A stretch of DNA of 54,840 nucleotides from Treponema sp. UBA4377 (GTDB taxonomy: Bacteria; Spirochaetota; Spirochaetia; Treponematales; Treponemataceae), in the NCBI GenBank assembly GCA_002391235.1, contig DGRX01000026.1, forward strand, positions 67,251-122,090. Direction: 5' to 3'. The notes under the pieces were generated by a model. The model had not been told where the DNA came from and did not search any database. It was given only the letters and a program-made list of their open reading frames with translations. This document shows positions 6,855 to 16,250 of this stretch, one piece after another; the stretch's first letter is position 1, and each line of letters begins with the position of its first letter. The position numbers and the translations under genes are program-made.

Positions 6855-9624
6855 AAAGCACTCCCGTATCGTCGATGATGATGTCGCCCGCAACCGGCAA
6901 GTCAATCGTAAACGCGCTTGAGCTTATGTCGCCGCGGCGGACAAGCGTTCCGTCCGGCAAAAGCTGGCTGGCCTGAACCGTGTAGGCAAAGCGGCCGCGC
7001 TTGAGCTCCGCCATGTCCGGAATCGTAAAGCGGTTTTCCTTAAGCGTCTTGCTGACCAAAACTTCGCCGTGGTCGTTGCGGATTGTAATTGTATAGTTTG
7101 TGGCCAACGGAACCGGATTCCAGGCAAAGTCGATTCTCCTGGACACGCGGATTTGCGCGGGACCGTAAACCTTGCCCGCGGCCGGGCTTGTGATTCTTGG
7201 CGCCGCCAAGTTAAGGATTCGTCCAACCGTAAACGACCGCGGCTTTGCGGCGCTGGAATTGGCTCCCGAAGCGTTTGCGCCGCGGATTGTCCAATAGTAA
7301 ACGCCGGGATCCAGGCGCGGAAGCTTAATCGCGCGTCCGGGATTGTTCACCGTCATAATCGGATTCGAGTATCCGTTGGGATTCTTGCTAAGGGTGAACG
7401 TACTTTGCTTTAACTCTTGCTCGCACGACCAACGGACAGTCTCCGGGTTTGAAAGAGCCCTTACTCCGTCAATCACCGCGCCGTCCGCCGGATATTCCAA
7501 AACCGCGCGGCGCAACTGGACGATTCTAAATTCAGCGTCGGACATCGGGCTAAAGCGGCGCGACGAGTAAAGCGTTTCTTCGGCCAACGCCTGCACTGAC
7601 CAACCGTAAGTTCCGTTGGCGTACTTGGCCATATTCACCGCAACCAAAGGCCTTTTCACCCGATCAGAAACGATAAAGGAATCCTTGTTCTCCGTGTCGT
7701 ACAAATTGAATTGGTACAAGTCCGCGCCGGCGACCGGCTTCCAGCTAAAGCGGGTTGAGGACTCGCCGTAAATCGTAAGAGTCTCTTGATTGGCCGGCGT
7801 CGCCAAAACAGGCGCCGTCAATTGGCTGACGACCTTAAAGGCGCGCGGCTCGGTTGAGTATTGGTCTGGCAACGTGGCGGAGCTGATTCTCCAATAATAG
7901 TCGCCGCCCGACAATTGCGCGCCTTGGAAGAATTTTTCGTTGTCGATTTGGTTCACGACAAGGCTTGTGAATTTTTTGTCGCGCGCGATTTGGAAGCGGT
8001 TGTCGCCAGGAATGTTTGACTTCCAGGTGAACCTAAGCTCCGCCAAATTTGTGTCGGTGACCGCAAAGTTGTCCGGCGGATAAAGCGCGCGCTGCTCAAA
8101 CTTAACTTGGCTTGTCGTAAACTCTCTAATCTCGGACTGGTCGGAAATGTCGCCGTCGGCGTCGTACTGAATGACACGCCAATACCAAGTTCCTTCCTGC
8201 ATGCGGCTTTCTGACGGCTTTACGATAAAGAAGTTTGACTTGGTCTTTTGAACAATCATGTTGTCCAAGCATTTTGGATCGGCCGAAACCGCGATTTCAT
8301 AGCCGACGGCTTCGGGATTGTTCTTCCAAGAAAAGTTTATCATGTCCTTTAGCGCCGTGTTAACGTTGTCGCCGGCGGCGGGCAAAATCAATTCCGGCGG
8401 AAGGATTTTATTGCGCTGGTTAATCGTAAAGGCGCGCACTTCGCTGGGAGCGGCAAGGCCGATTTTGTTCAATGTGTAATAAGGCGTAACCCGCCAGTAC
8501 CAAGTTCCGGTTCCAAGAGTCGAGACTATGCTGGAAGACGTTGTGGTTCTTTGCTCCACAATCGGATTTTCCATTTGAGGATTGTCCGCAATCTGCAAGT
8601 CAAAGGCTGTGACCAAATCGTTAGCCGACCAAGAAAAGCGGACGTCGGGCAGCTTTGACTTGTAAGTGTAAACCGAGCGGCTTTCTGGCGCGATAAGCTG
8701 CGGCGGCGGAGCGGCAAAAACTTTTAGCTTTGACGCCGCCGAATAATTAACTCCGGCTTTTTTGGCGTAGACTCTCCAATAAGAAACGCCTTCCTCAAAG
8801 TCAACCGAGACTTCAGTCATTCCGTCCAAGTCAACCGTCCGCTCGATATCGCTAAAGTCCTTTTCGCGCGAAGTTTGCAAAACGAGGCTGTCGCCTTTTT
8901 CCAAATTTTGCGCGGTCCATTTAAAGTCTACCGGAACGCCGCTTCCGCCAAAATCCAAAACCTTTGCGTTGGGAGCGGGAGAAAAAACAGTGATTATAGG
9001 AATTATCTGCTCGTCGCCCGAAGCGTCAAGGGCGATGGCCTCTCCTTTTTCCATCGCGCGCGCCAAACCGTTTTCGTCGGTAAAGACGACGGTTCCGTCA
9101 ACGACTTTAAAGCTGGTTCCGCTTTCCTCGGAAACGCTGGCGCCAATCGATGACCCCGCGCTCACGACAACGCTGGAGTTTCCCGCGTTTACAACCGCGC
9201 CGTTTTTGGAACCGCTTGAATTCACCGAAAAGCTTCCGCCCGAAACGCTCATCTGAACCTGTCCGTCATGGAAGAAAACTTGGGCCATCGTGTTCTCTCC
9301 CAAGTCCATGACGTTTCCGTCCTCAAAGTAAATCGTCGCCTCTGATTCCGGCGCGGTGCGGATTGTGTCTCCGTCGTAAACTGGAGAATGCTGGCGCAAG
9401 CGGTCCCAAATCATTCGCTCCATAAACTTGCGCTGGGCCGTCTTGTGCTTGAAAGTGATTGTGGCGATCGGCTTTTCGTTAAGCTTTGTCAGCGACATGT
9501 TCAGGCTTTCATAAAATTTCTTTACGCTCCAAACCGCGCCAGCCGCGCACAAGAGAAGAAATATTAATGTCACAAAAAATCCAAGAACGTTACTTTTGGA
9601 TCTTGTACTTCTTTTCTTCTTCAT
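6844..9624 (-). CDS. FecR-domain membrane protein with Fn3-like repeats
   Basis: The 926-residue protein has one N-terminal membrane segment (LGFFVTLIFLLLCAAGAVW, about 14-33) after a basic KKKRSTRSKS stretch, so nearly all of it is predicted to be periplasmic. Residues about 75-200 form a FecR domain (DTIRTAPESEATIYFEDGN, then VNAGNSSVVVSAGSSIGA). The rest is a series of Fn3-like domains, each with a WYWRV/YYWRI/YYWTI strand, at about 220-890. FecR domains elsewhere sense surface signals and regulate partners across the membrane. The start overlaps the cyclase stop by 35 bases and no good ribosome binding site is visible, which fits coupling to the cyclase. A structural or sensory role with the cyclase is inference. 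Confidence 0.8.
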   Translation of the reverse strand: MKKKRSTRSKSNVLGFFVTLIFLLLCAAGAVWSVKKFYESLNMSLTKLNEKPIATITFKHKTAQRKFMERMIWDRLRQHSPVYDGDTIRTAPESEATIYFEDGNVMDLGENTMAQVFFHDGQVQMSVSGGSFSVNSSGSKNGAVVNAGNSSVVVSAGSSIGASVSEESGTSFKVVDGTVVFTDENGLARAMEKGEAIALDASGDEQIIPIITVFSPAPNAKVLDFGGSGVPVDFKWTAQNLEKGDSLVLQTSREKDFSDIERTVDLDGMTEVSVDFEEGVSYWRVYAKKAGVNYSAASKLKVFAAPPPQLIAPESRSVYTYKSKLPDVRFSWSANDLVTAFDLQIADNPQMENPIVEQRTTTSSSIVSTLGTGTWYWRVTPYYTLNKIGLAAPSEVRAFTINQRNKILPPELILPAAGDNVNTALKDMINFSWKNNPEAVGYEIAVSADPKCLDNMIVQKTKSNFFIVKPSESRMQEGTWYWRVIQYDADGDISDQSEIREFTTSQVKFEQRALYPPDNFAVTDTNLAELRFTWKSNIPGDNRFQIARDKKFTSLVVNQIDNEKFFQGAQLSGGDYYWRISSATLPDQYSTEPRAFKVVSQLTAPVLATPANQETLTIYGESSTRFSWKPVAGADLYQFNLYDTENKDSFIVSDRVKRPLVAVNMAKYANGTYGWSVQALAEETLYSSRRFSPMSDAEFRIVQLRRAVLEYPADGAVIDGVRALSNPETVRWSCEQELKQSTFTLSKNPNGYSNPIMTVNNPGRAIKLPRLDPGVYYWTIRGANASGANSSAAKPRSFTVGRILNLAAPRITSPAAGKVYGPAQIRVSRRIDFAWNPVPLATNYTITIRNDHGEVLVSKTLKENRFTIPDMAELKRGRFAYTVQASQLLPDGTLVRRGDISSSAFTIDLPVAGDIIIDDTGVLYGK

Positions 9625-11512
9625 CCAGGTTTACCGTCGACAAATCGGGAGCGTCGATTCCCAACAAGTCGCGAACCTCCGCCATAGTTTTTGGTCCGTC
9701 TTTTCCCGCGCCCGGAATGTCTTCCGCGTAGGGCATGTTTATCACAGCGTACATGTGGACAGGCTTTTCCTTTCCCTTTACGGTTACGGAAGGCATTTGC
9801 TCCACAAGCACGTAGTCCTTTATCAATTCGTATGTGTTCTCTGTCAACAAAATGTCGGTGTGGAGCGGCTTGTTAAGCGACTCCGTGCGCGACGCGAAGT
9901 TTACCGTGTCGCCGATTACCGTGTATTCCATTCTTTCGTTGGAACCGATTTGTCCGGCGATGACCGGTCCAGTGTTGATGCCGCAACCGATTCTGATGAT
10001 AGGCTTTTTGTCGCCGCCGCGGTCTTTGTTGAATTCCCGCAAAGAGGCGCGCATCATAAGCGCGGCGCGGACGCAGCGCAAGGCGTCAAGCGCGGGGTCT
10101 CCGCTAGTGACGGGCGCGCCCCAAACAGCCATTACCGCGTCGCCGATGAATTTATCAACGACGCCCTTTGTGTCGTTGACGCAAGCGACCATGCGCGTCA
10201 TGTATTGGTTCAAAAATTCTACGACTTCAAACGGCTGCAATTTTTCGCTAATCGCCGTAAAGGAACGGATGTCGCTAAAGAAAACCGTGCAAGTCTTTGT
10301 CTCGCCGCCCAAAGCCAATTCGCCGCGCGCCGCTTTTTCGGCAATGTCCTTGTTGATAAAGCGGCCAAATGTGTCCTTCAATCTTTCGCGTTCGGCAAGG
10401 CCCGCGCTCATTCGTCCAAAGGATTGGGTAAGCACGCCGATTTCGTCGTGGCCGCGCGGCTTAAGGCGCACGTCGTAGTCGCCCGCTTCGATTTGAACGC
10501 TAGCGCCGGTCAGCCTCTTTAACGGGCGGCTCAAAGTCAAAGACCAAAACCAAACGAACATAATCGACACGAACAAAACCGCCAGCGTAAGGTAAATGTT
10601 TCGCTTTGTCGTCGCGCGGACGTTTTCAAAAATCAATTCGGACTGAACGGTTGTCAAAACGCCAAGGTCGCCCAATTCCAATTTTTGGTAGGCGCCAAAA
10701 TATTCCTTTCCGTCGCCGTCCCTGTAAAGAATCTGGCGGTTTTCGTCGTTGTTCTTTCGCATTTGGACAACCAATGGCGAGTCCGAAAAGTTCGCGTTAA
10801 GGCGCATCGTCTCAAAGTCCGGGTGAATCAAAACGTCGCCGCGGTTGTTGATTACAAAAGACTCGCTGGCTGAGCTTCCGCCAAAAGAAGAAGTCAGAGA
10901 GTCGGTGGAAGCGATGATGACAACCGCGTCGTCGCGGCCCAAACCGTTCCACGGCAAAATCAAGGCCATCGTTCCAAAATCAAAGAAAGGCGTCGCGTTC
11001 AAGACCGTGACTTCCTTTCCAAAAGAATTTTCAATCGCTTCGCGTTCGGTAGAGACAAAGACTTCGATTTGGTCTTCGTCCAATTCGTTTTGCGCGAAGA
11101 ATTTATTGTTGACCAAACGCAAGTCGTAATCGCCGCGCTTGAAATTTTCCTGCGACAAGAGGACAATCGCGGCTGTGTCGGGGTTGCGGTCAAAGTAAAG
11201 GGAAGACGAGCTGCGGGCGATGTAATCCGAGCCGTTTGAGTTGGCGATTACGTCAAGCAGCAAAAGCGCGTTGGACCTGATTTGCGATATTGTGTTTTTG
11301 ACCGCGCTGGCGGAGCGGGTATTGGCGTCAAAGTTTGTGTTCTCCGCAGTGATGCGAACGTCGTCGCTTACAAAAAAGTTTACCAAATAGGTAATCGAAC
11401 CAAGAGAAATTACAATCAAAAATGAAACAATCAACACAAGCTTTATGCCGATTGGAAACTTTACCGTTAAAGTTTTTTCGGGACTTTCCTTTTTCTCGCT
11501 TTCTTCTGCCAA
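9590..11512 (-). CDS. Membrane-bound class III adenylate cyclase with HAMP domain
   Basis: This 640-residue protein has a first membrane segment at about 22-47, a periplasmic sensor of about 250 residues, a second segment near 306-328, a HAMP domain (SRPLKRLTGASVQIEAGDYD) and a cytoplasmic cyclase domain from about 405. The two metal-binding aspartates are visible in FFSDIRSF (about 412) and FIGDAVMAVWG (about 456). The Lys in VDKFIGD and the Asp in YTVIGDTVNFASR favour ATP over GTP; the Asn and Arg of NFASR are the transition-state residues. All catalytic residues appear intact, so it should make cAMP. The start is TTG after AGGGG; no in-frame ATG nearby has a better site. It heads the four-gene chain ending in the LRR lipoprotein. 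Confidence 0.9.
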   Translation of the reverse strand: MAEESEKKESPEKTLTVKFPIGIKLVLIVSFLIVISLGSITYLVNFFVSDDVRITAENTNFDANTRSASAVKNTISQIRSNALLLLDVIANSNGSDYIARSSSSLYFDRNPDTAAIVLLSQENFKRGDYDLRLVNNKFFAQNELDEDQIEVFVSTEREAIENSFGKEVTVLNATPFFDFGTMALILPWNGLGRDDAVVIIASTDSLTSSFGGSSASESFVINNRGDVLIHPDFETMRLNANFSDSPLVVQMRKNNDENRQILYRDGDGKEYFGAYQKLELGDLGVLTTVQSELIFENVRATTKRNIYLTLAVLFVSIMFVWFWSLTLSRPLKRLTGASVQIEAGDYDVRLKPRGHDEIGVLTQSFGRMSAGLAERERLKDTFGRFINKDIAEKAARGELALGGETKTCTVFFSDIRSFTAISEKLQPFEVVEFLNQYMTRMVACVNDTKGVVDKFIGDAVMAVWGAPVTSGDPALDALRCVRAALMMRASLREFNKDRGGDKKPIIRIGCGINTGPVIAGQIGSNERMEYTVIGDTVNFASRTESLNKPLHTDILLTENTYELIKDYVLVEQMPSVTVKGKEKPVHMYAVINMPYAEDIPGAGKDGPKTMAEVRDLLGIDAPDLSTVNLDEEEKKYKIQK

Positions 11513-11539
11513 AATATACCCCTATTTTAAAACTATAAT

Positions 11540-11545
11540 ATTATA
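11540..11545 (-). promoter_or_regulatory. Likely -10 box of the cyclase operon
   Basis: TATAAT on the minus strand would start transcription near 11534, giving a leader of about 20 bases that contains the AGGGG ribosome binding site. No good -35 box is visible. The rest of 11513-11712 shows no gene; no terminator for pncB was found there. Confidence 0.4.
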
Positions 11546-11712
11546 ATGAATTTTACAACTTTATTCTATATACGCGTCGAATAATGCCGAAGGATGCCCG
11601 CGCGGACGCAGTTATCCCTATCATTATATTTTCGGCAGATTTTAGGGGAATCTTTAAATGAGGCCGCGCTCGAAGCAACTATTTGGATCTTACAAGCGCA
11701 AGGCGCGAGCGG

Positions 11713-12939
11713 CTAAAAGTCCAGTTCTTTGTGCTCAAGGCGCCATTTGATGGCTCGCGTAAGGTAGTCGATGTAGGCCGGGTCCTTGCACATGTTCTTT
11801 CCTTCAACGTCGGAAAGCTTGGCCACGGGGCCGTCGTTGCATTCGGTGACTTTCATAACGATGTTGAGCGGCTCCACGTCGGTGTCGTTGGCGATGTAGG
11901 TGCCTATGCCAAAAGCCACGCGGGCCTTGTCCTTAAAATGCGCGTAAATCGCGGACGCGCGCTCAAAGTCAAGGCTGTCGCTGAACATAAGGCTTTTGGT
12001 TTTTGGGTCGATCCCCAAAGACTTGTAGTGGTCGATTAGCTTTTGGCCCCATGCGTAGGGGTCGCCGGAATCGTGGCGGACGCCGCTAAAGAGCGTGGCG
12101 TAGGTTTTTCTAAAGTCGCGCAAAAAGACGTCGGTTCCCACGGTGTCGGTAAGGGCGATTCCGTTAAGAACGCCGTATTCTTTTACCCAGGCTTCAAGCA
12201 TGAACCAGTTTGAATACGCGGGATTATGCTTTCTGTCGCCCTGGCCCACGCATTGAACAAACTCATGCGCCATAGTGCCGATCGGCTTTACGCCCAGTTT
12301 TTTCGCCAAGAGAACGTTGCTGGTTCCAACAAAGCTTGAGTCCTTAAAGCCGGACTTTTTTTGCGCGTCGATGATTTTTTGAACAGCGTATTCCTGGGCC
12401 TCGGCGCTAAGGCGGCGGCGCAAGCCAAATTCCGAAAAGCCTCCGATGCTCCAAGTTCCGTCAACCAAAGCCTGAACCTTTTTGTCGGCGCGCTCCTTAA
12501 AGCTTTTTAGAAGCGCGTCATAGTCGTTGGCCATCCTAAAGTAAACTTCGTTTACAATCGCCAAAGTCGGAATTTCGTAAAAGGAAGTGTTGGCCCAAGT
12601 GCCAAAGGTTTCGACTTCAAGGCCGCAGCCAGAATCCGTCGCGCGGATTTTAAATTCCTCAAAGCGCGGATGCCACAAGCGCAAGTAGTCAACGTAATCG
12701 CGCTTGATCCATTCTATGCCTTTAAGATAAGCCAGCTCGTCCTCGCTAAACGAAAGCTCGCAATAGGATTTGATTTGCCTGCGGATTTCCTCAACCATTT
12801 CCGGCGTAAACTTAACGCCCTTGTTGCGGCACTTAAAGTCCCACATCGTCATGTAGCTGGGGAACTGGTGGAATATCGCCTGCCCCATGCTGAACTTGTA
12901 CATGTCCGTTTCTAAAAGACTAGTGATTATTTGATGCAT
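11713..12939 (-). CDS. pncB: Nicotinate phosphoribosyltransferase
   Basis: PncB makes nicotinate mononucleotide from nicotinate and PRPP with ATP, the entry step of the Preiss-Handler NAD salvage route. The 408-residue protein carries the family signatures ETDMYKFSMGQA near the N-terminus, GTMAHEFVQC (His about 220, the phosphorylated catalytic His), and GVRHDSGDPYAWG (PRPP binding). The ATG at 12939 is chosen over a TTG six bases upstream because AGGAGG lies seven bases before it. It overlaps the stop codon of the preceding TPM gene by one base and is the last gene of the lemA-TPM-TPM-pncB run. A metabolic link between NAD salvage and the membrane genes is not obvious. Confidence 0.93.
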   Translation of the reverse strand: MHQIITSLLETDMYKFSMGQAIFHQFPSYMTMWDFKCRNKGVKFTPEMVEEIRRQIKSYCELSFSEDELAYLKGIEWIKRDYVDYLRLWHPRFEEFKIRATDSGCGLEVETFGTWANTSFYEIPTLAIVNEVYFRMANDYDALLKSFKERADKKVQALVDGTWSIGGFSEFGLRRRLSAEAQEYAVQKIIDAQKKSGFKDSSFVGTSNVLLAKKLGVKPIGTMAHEFVQCVGQGDRKHNPAYSNWFMLEAWVKEYGVLNGIALTDTVGTDVFLRDFRKTYATLFSGVRHDSGDPYAWGQKLIDHYKSLGIDPKTKSLMFSDSLDFERASAIYAHFKDKARVAFGIGTYIANDTDVEPLNIVMKVTECNDGPVAKLSDVEGKNMCKDPAYIDYLTRAIKWRLEHKELDF

Positions 12940-13724
12940 TACCAACCTCCTGATGCGCCGCCGCCGCCAAAACCGCCGCCGCCGCCGCTGAATCCTCCGC
13001 CTCCAAAGCCGCCGCTTGAGCCGCCTCCAAAGCCGGAACCGCCAAAGAAAAAGTCGTCGCTACCGCCGCCCTTTTTCTGATGCCTGATGAACCAAGAAGC
13101 CCAAGGCAGCCAACTAAGGGCGCTGAACTTTGTGGACAAGCCGCCGGAAAACATTACGAACCACAAGATCCAAAAAATTCCCATTATGAGCGCGGCAAGC
13201 CAATCGTCGTCATCGTCGTCGTCAAAGTCAACCTTGTTTCCTTCGGCGTCGCGCGCGACAACTCCCGCGATCGCTTTGGCGCCTTGAACGATTCCGCCTG
13301 AATAATTGTCTTTTTGAAATTCGGGAGCGATCACGTTCCTGATAATCATGCCGCACTTGGCGTCGGTAAGGTCAGCCTCGGCGCCGTAGCCCACTTCTAT
13401 GCGGATTTTTCTTTCTCTATAGGCGACCAAAAGCAAAACGCCCTTGTTGTCCTCGCTTTCGCCAAGCTGCCACTCGCGCGCGACTTTTATCGCGTATTCC
13501 TCAAGGGACTCGCCCTCCAAAGATTCGATGGTAAGAACGGCGATTTGCGCGGTGGAGTTTTGGTCGATTTGCAAAAGGTATTCTTCCAATTCCTGGCGGC
13601 GGCTTTGAGACATAAGGCCCGCGGTGTCCACCACCGGCCCCGTAAGTTCCGGAACCTCTAGCGAAAAAAGATTGGAAGCGCAAAGGGCAAGCGCCGCAAA
13701 AAGGAAGAATGCGAATTTTTTCAT
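12939..13724 (-). CDS. Secreted TPM-domain protein with glycine-rich tail (YgcG type)
   Basis: The 261-residue protein has a signal peptide (MKKFAFFLFAALALCASNLFSL), a TPM domain at about 25-155 (DTAGLMSQSRRQELEEYLLQI, GVLLLVAYRERKIRIEVGYG), a poly-Asp stretch, one membrane segment near 176-196 and a tail made almost only of Gly, Ser and Phe (about 213-261). This is the YgcG architecture. TPM domains elsewhere have been reported as acid phosphatases or photosystem repair factors; the role of YgcG proteins is unsettled. Its ATG overlaps the TGA of the upstream TPM gene (ATGA). Cytoplasmic side and periplasmic side assignments are inference. Confidence 0.88.
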   Translation of the reverse strand: MKKFAFFLFAALALCASNLFSLEVPELTGPVVDTAGLMSQSRRQELEEYLLQIDQNSTAQIAVLTIESLEGESLEEYAIKVAREWQLGESEDNKGVLLLVAYRERKIRIEVGYGAEADLTDAKCGMIIRNVIAPEFQKDNYSGGIVQGAKAIAGVVARDAEGNKVDFDDDDDDDWLAALIMGIFWILWFVMFSGGLSTKFSALSWLPWASWFIRHQKKGGGSDDFFFGGSGFGGGSSGGFGGGGFSGGGGGFGGGGASGGW

Positions 13725-14419
13725 CGTTCTAGAATCACAACTCCATCGTCAAGTTCGTCGGGATTGTCGTCCTTGTCGGCCGGAAAGTATTGCGCCAAAA
13801 GCTCGCCGCACTTTTCAACGGCCTCGCAAAAAGCGCTTTCGGCGTTCTTCTTTCCGATTTCCTCAACAAGGCCGTTCACAATCAACTGCCACAAATCCTG
13901 GCCGATTTTTTTTGCGATGCCTTCATCGGCCAAGACGCGCGCCTGTCTTTCCAAAAAGGAAACGTAAATCAAAATGCCGGTTCTTTCCTTGGTGGCGTAA
14001 ACGCCCTGCTCGCAAAAAGCGCGCAAGGCCCGTTGGCTAACAGCCTTGCTCTTTATCGCGCGCGGAATCACGATTCTGTCCAAGGCCGGAATCAAATTGA
14101 TCAAGCCAAAAAGCGCCAGAATCAATATAAAGCTTGCGAAAGTGTAAATCGCCGGAAGATACCATTCAGGAGCGGCCCAATTGAGGGACTCGTAAAAGCG
14201 GCGGACTTGATCGGCAAAAGGCATCGCGAAAATCGCGGCCGCCAAAGAAACGACCAAAGCGGCGAAAAGCTCCCAAAAGGAATAGTCGTCGCTTTCGGCC
14301 GCGAGAGCCACAACGATTTCGCCGGACGTTTTGCTTTCGGCGCTTTTGACGCGCGCGCTGATCCGCTCAAGGGCGTCCTTGGATAAATTGTATTTTTTTA
14401 CAAGAGTCTTTGAGGTCAC
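13721..14419 (-). CDS. TPM-domain membrane protein
   Basis: This 232-residue protein starts with a short TPM-like strand (ERISARVKSAESKTSGEIVVAL), then two membrane segments (about 51-70 and 86-112), then a cytoplasmic or periplasmic part with EQGVYATKERTGILIYVSFLERQARVL split across the rest of the TPM fold. Two TPM proteins next to LemA is a common bacterial arrangement. The start is GTG, in the sequence TAGTG where it overlaps the lemA stop by one base, so translation is likely coupled. No signal peptide is seen. Confidence 0.8.
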   Translation of the reverse strand: MTSKTLVKKYNLSKDALERISARVKSAESKTSGEIVVALAAESDDYSFWELFAALVVSLAAAIFAMPFADQVRRFYESLNWAAPEWYLPAIYTFASFILILALFGLINLIPALDRIVIPRAIKSKAVSQRALRAFCEQGVYATKERTGILIYVSFLERQARVLADEGIAKKIGQDLWQLIVNGLVEEIGKKNAESAFCEAVEKCGELLAQYFPADKDDNPDELDDGVVILER

Positions 14420-15021
14420 TAAAACTCAACCTTGGGAGCGGACTGCGCTTCCTGGCTTGCGGCGAACTGCGGCCGTTTTTCAAAGCCGTTGTTGTTGGCC
14501 ACTATGCTCTGCGGAAACCTTCTGATAAAGGTGTTGTAAACCTGAACCGACTTGTTGTAGTCTTGGCGGGCGACGGCGATGCGGTTTTCGGTTCCTTCAA
14601 GCTGGTCCTGCAAGGCCAGGAAATTTTCGTTGGCCTTAAGCTCAGGATAGTTTTCGGCCACGGCCAAAAGGCTGTGAACGCCGGCTGTCAAAGCGTTTTG
14701 CGCGCTTTGGAATTGCTCCATGTCTTGGGCGTTCTTGGGAACTCCGGCGCCAGCGAAAGACTCGGCGGCCGCGCGGGCCTGGGTTACTTGGACAAAGGTT
14801 TCCTGCTCGTGATGGGCGTAGCCTTGAACGGTGGCGACAAGGTTTGGAATCAAGTCCTGGCGGCGCTGGTACTGGTTTTGAACCTGCGCCCACTGCGCCT
14901 CGACGTTTTCGTCGTATGTTACGATTGTGTTGTAGTTACCGACAAAAAAGCGGTAAGCGCCAAAAGCCACGACGACAATCGCGGCGACCACAATTAAAAT
15001 GTTCTTTGTTTTGCTAGTCAT
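14419..15021 (-). CDS. lemA: LemA family protein
   Basis: The 200-residue protein has one N-terminal membrane helix (ILIVVAAIVVVAFGAYRFF, about 8-26) followed by the LemA helical bundle: YNTIVTYDENVEAQWAQV, QYQRRQDLIPNLVATVQGY, and ARQDYNKSVQVYNTFIRRFP. LemA proteins are anchored with a short N-terminus and a large helical domain; their function is not settled, though they are often encoded with TPM proteins as here. The start lies 32 bases after the GGDEF gene stop, so all five genes 16148-11713 may be one transcript. Confidence 0.92.
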   Translation of the reverse strand: MTSKTKNILIVVAAIVVVAFGAYRFFVGNYNTIVTYDENVEAQWAQVQNQYQRRQDLIPNLVATVQGYAHHEQETFVQVTQARAAAESFAGAGVPKNAQDMEQFQSAQNALTAGVHSLLAVAENYPELKANENFLALQDQLEGTENRIAVARQDYNKSVQVYNTFIRRFPQSIVANNNGFEKRPQFAASQEAQSAPKVEF

Positions 15022-15053
15022 GCCTTATAAGATATTGCTTTTTGCGCTTTGCG

Positions 15054-16148
15054 TCAACTTCCGCGGGCGCAGTTGCGGCCATGGGACTTGGCGCTGTAAA
15101 GGGCGGAGTCGGCGATTTTTATCATCGTCTCAAAATTGTAGCTTTCCTTTTCGCGGTCAAAATAGGCGTAGCCAATGCTTATAGTGACGACGCCGCTGGC
15201 CGTTCCGTCAATGTTAAAGAGAATTCTAAGGTCGCGAACCGCCTGCAGCAAGCCTTCGGCGCAAGCGGCCAATTCCATGTAATCCTTGGTCCAGCAAAGG
15301 CCGCAGAATTCCTCGCCGCCGTAGCGGAAAAACTTCATCTTGTTCTTTTCGCCAAATTCGGCAAAGCACTTTCCGACAAGGCCCAGGCAAATGTCGCCCG
15401 CGCGGTGGCCGTAATGGTCGTTGTACTGCTTGAATTTGTCGATGTCAATCATGAACATGCCGGTGGGCCGCATCAAAACGTTTTGGTCGCCGCGGCGAAG
15501 GTACTCAAAGAGCTTTCGGCGGTTGGCCAGCTTTGTAAGCGAGTCGGTGTTGCGCTCCACCGTCAAAACGCGCTCGGTGTCGTAGCCGCGCAAGCGGCTT
15601 AGGCGGACGCTGCGGCCAAGCGCGATTCCGGCCAAGTAATACATGCAAAGGTTGACTGAATCGCGCGCCAAGAAAACAGGCCCCTTGTAAAAATACGACA
15701 AAACAATGCAGAGAACCAAAGCGATTGTCACGAAAATGTTCACCCTATAGGTTCTGTCCAAAACAGCGACTGGAATGATAAAGATCGCGCAAACAGAGGA
15801 AACGTAGTCTTGCGCATAGTCCGCGGCAAAATTGGCCAGAATCGTAAAAGCCAAAAAGCCTGTAAAAAAGAAATATATGAAAAAAAGCGGATGCCTTTTG
15901 AAAAACCTCTTAAAAAGCCGCAAAAAGGCAAAAAAGAGCGCCGAAGCGGCCAAAAAAGAAGAGTAAACCGTCTTGAACATAACGCTGTAGTTCCATCGTA
16001 TTGAAACAAAGGTCATTATGCCCATAAGCGCGATCATAATTATCGTTACGACTTGAACGACGGCGCTTAAATATTCATTGACAGAATCCCTGTTTTTTTC
16101 AAAGAGTCCCTTTTCGCCTGTCAAAAAAATAATTTTCCAAAATCCCAT
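15054..16148 (-). CDS. Membrane GGDEF diguanylate cyclase
   Basis: Start at 16148 is preferred over a longer reading because AGGATAGG precedes that ATG. The 364-residue protein has six predicted membrane helices in its first 190 residues and a C-terminal GGDEF domain with the active-site motif FRYGGEEF and the upstream DSLTKLANRRKLFEYL and IDIDKFKQYND motifs. It should make c-di-GMP from two GTP. The RxxD inhibitory site normally just before GGEEF is missing, so product inhibition through that site is not expected. An EAL phosphodiesterase gene is transcribed divergently 150 bp away, suggesting paired control of c-di-GMP. Confidence 0.9.
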   Translation of the reverse strand: MGFWKIIFLTGEKGLFEKNRDSVNEYLSAVVQVVTIIMIALMGIMTFVSIRWNYSVMFKTVYSSFLAASALFFAFLRLFKRFFKRHPLFFIYFFFTGFLAFTILANFAADYAQDYVSSVCAIFIIPVAVLDRTYRVNIFVTIALVLCIVLSYFYKGPVFLARDSVNLCMYYLAGIALGRSVRLSRLRGYDTERVLTVERNTDSLTKLANRRKLFEYLRRGDQNVLMRPTGMFMIDIDKFKQYNDHYGHRAGDICLGLVGKCFAEFGEKNKMKFFRYGGEEFCGLCWTKDYMELAACAEGLLQAVRDLRILFNIDGTASGVVTISIGYAYFDREKESYNFETMIKIADSALYSAKSHGRNCARGS

Positions 16149-16250
16149 GAAAAACCTATCCTTGCATTTTACCCAAAAAATGCCGTTTTGTAAACAAAAT
16201 CCCCGCTTTTTTCCGTTCCGCAAAAAAATTCGCTTTTTTTAAAAAATAGA

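Noticed and set aside
12937..13070. Gly-codon repeats at the end of the TPM gene as a separate repeat element
   Set aside because: They encode the ordinary Gly/Ser-rich tail seen in YgcG-type proteins.
13080..14386. Several long open frames on the plus strand opposite the TPM genes
   Set aside because: They are shadows caused by codon bias; the minus-strand genes have clear families, overlaps and ribosome binding sites.
14419..15021. LQDQ in LemA as another copy of the in-frame repeat
   Set aside because: The surrounding DNA does not match the repeat core, and the residues belong to a normal LemA helix.
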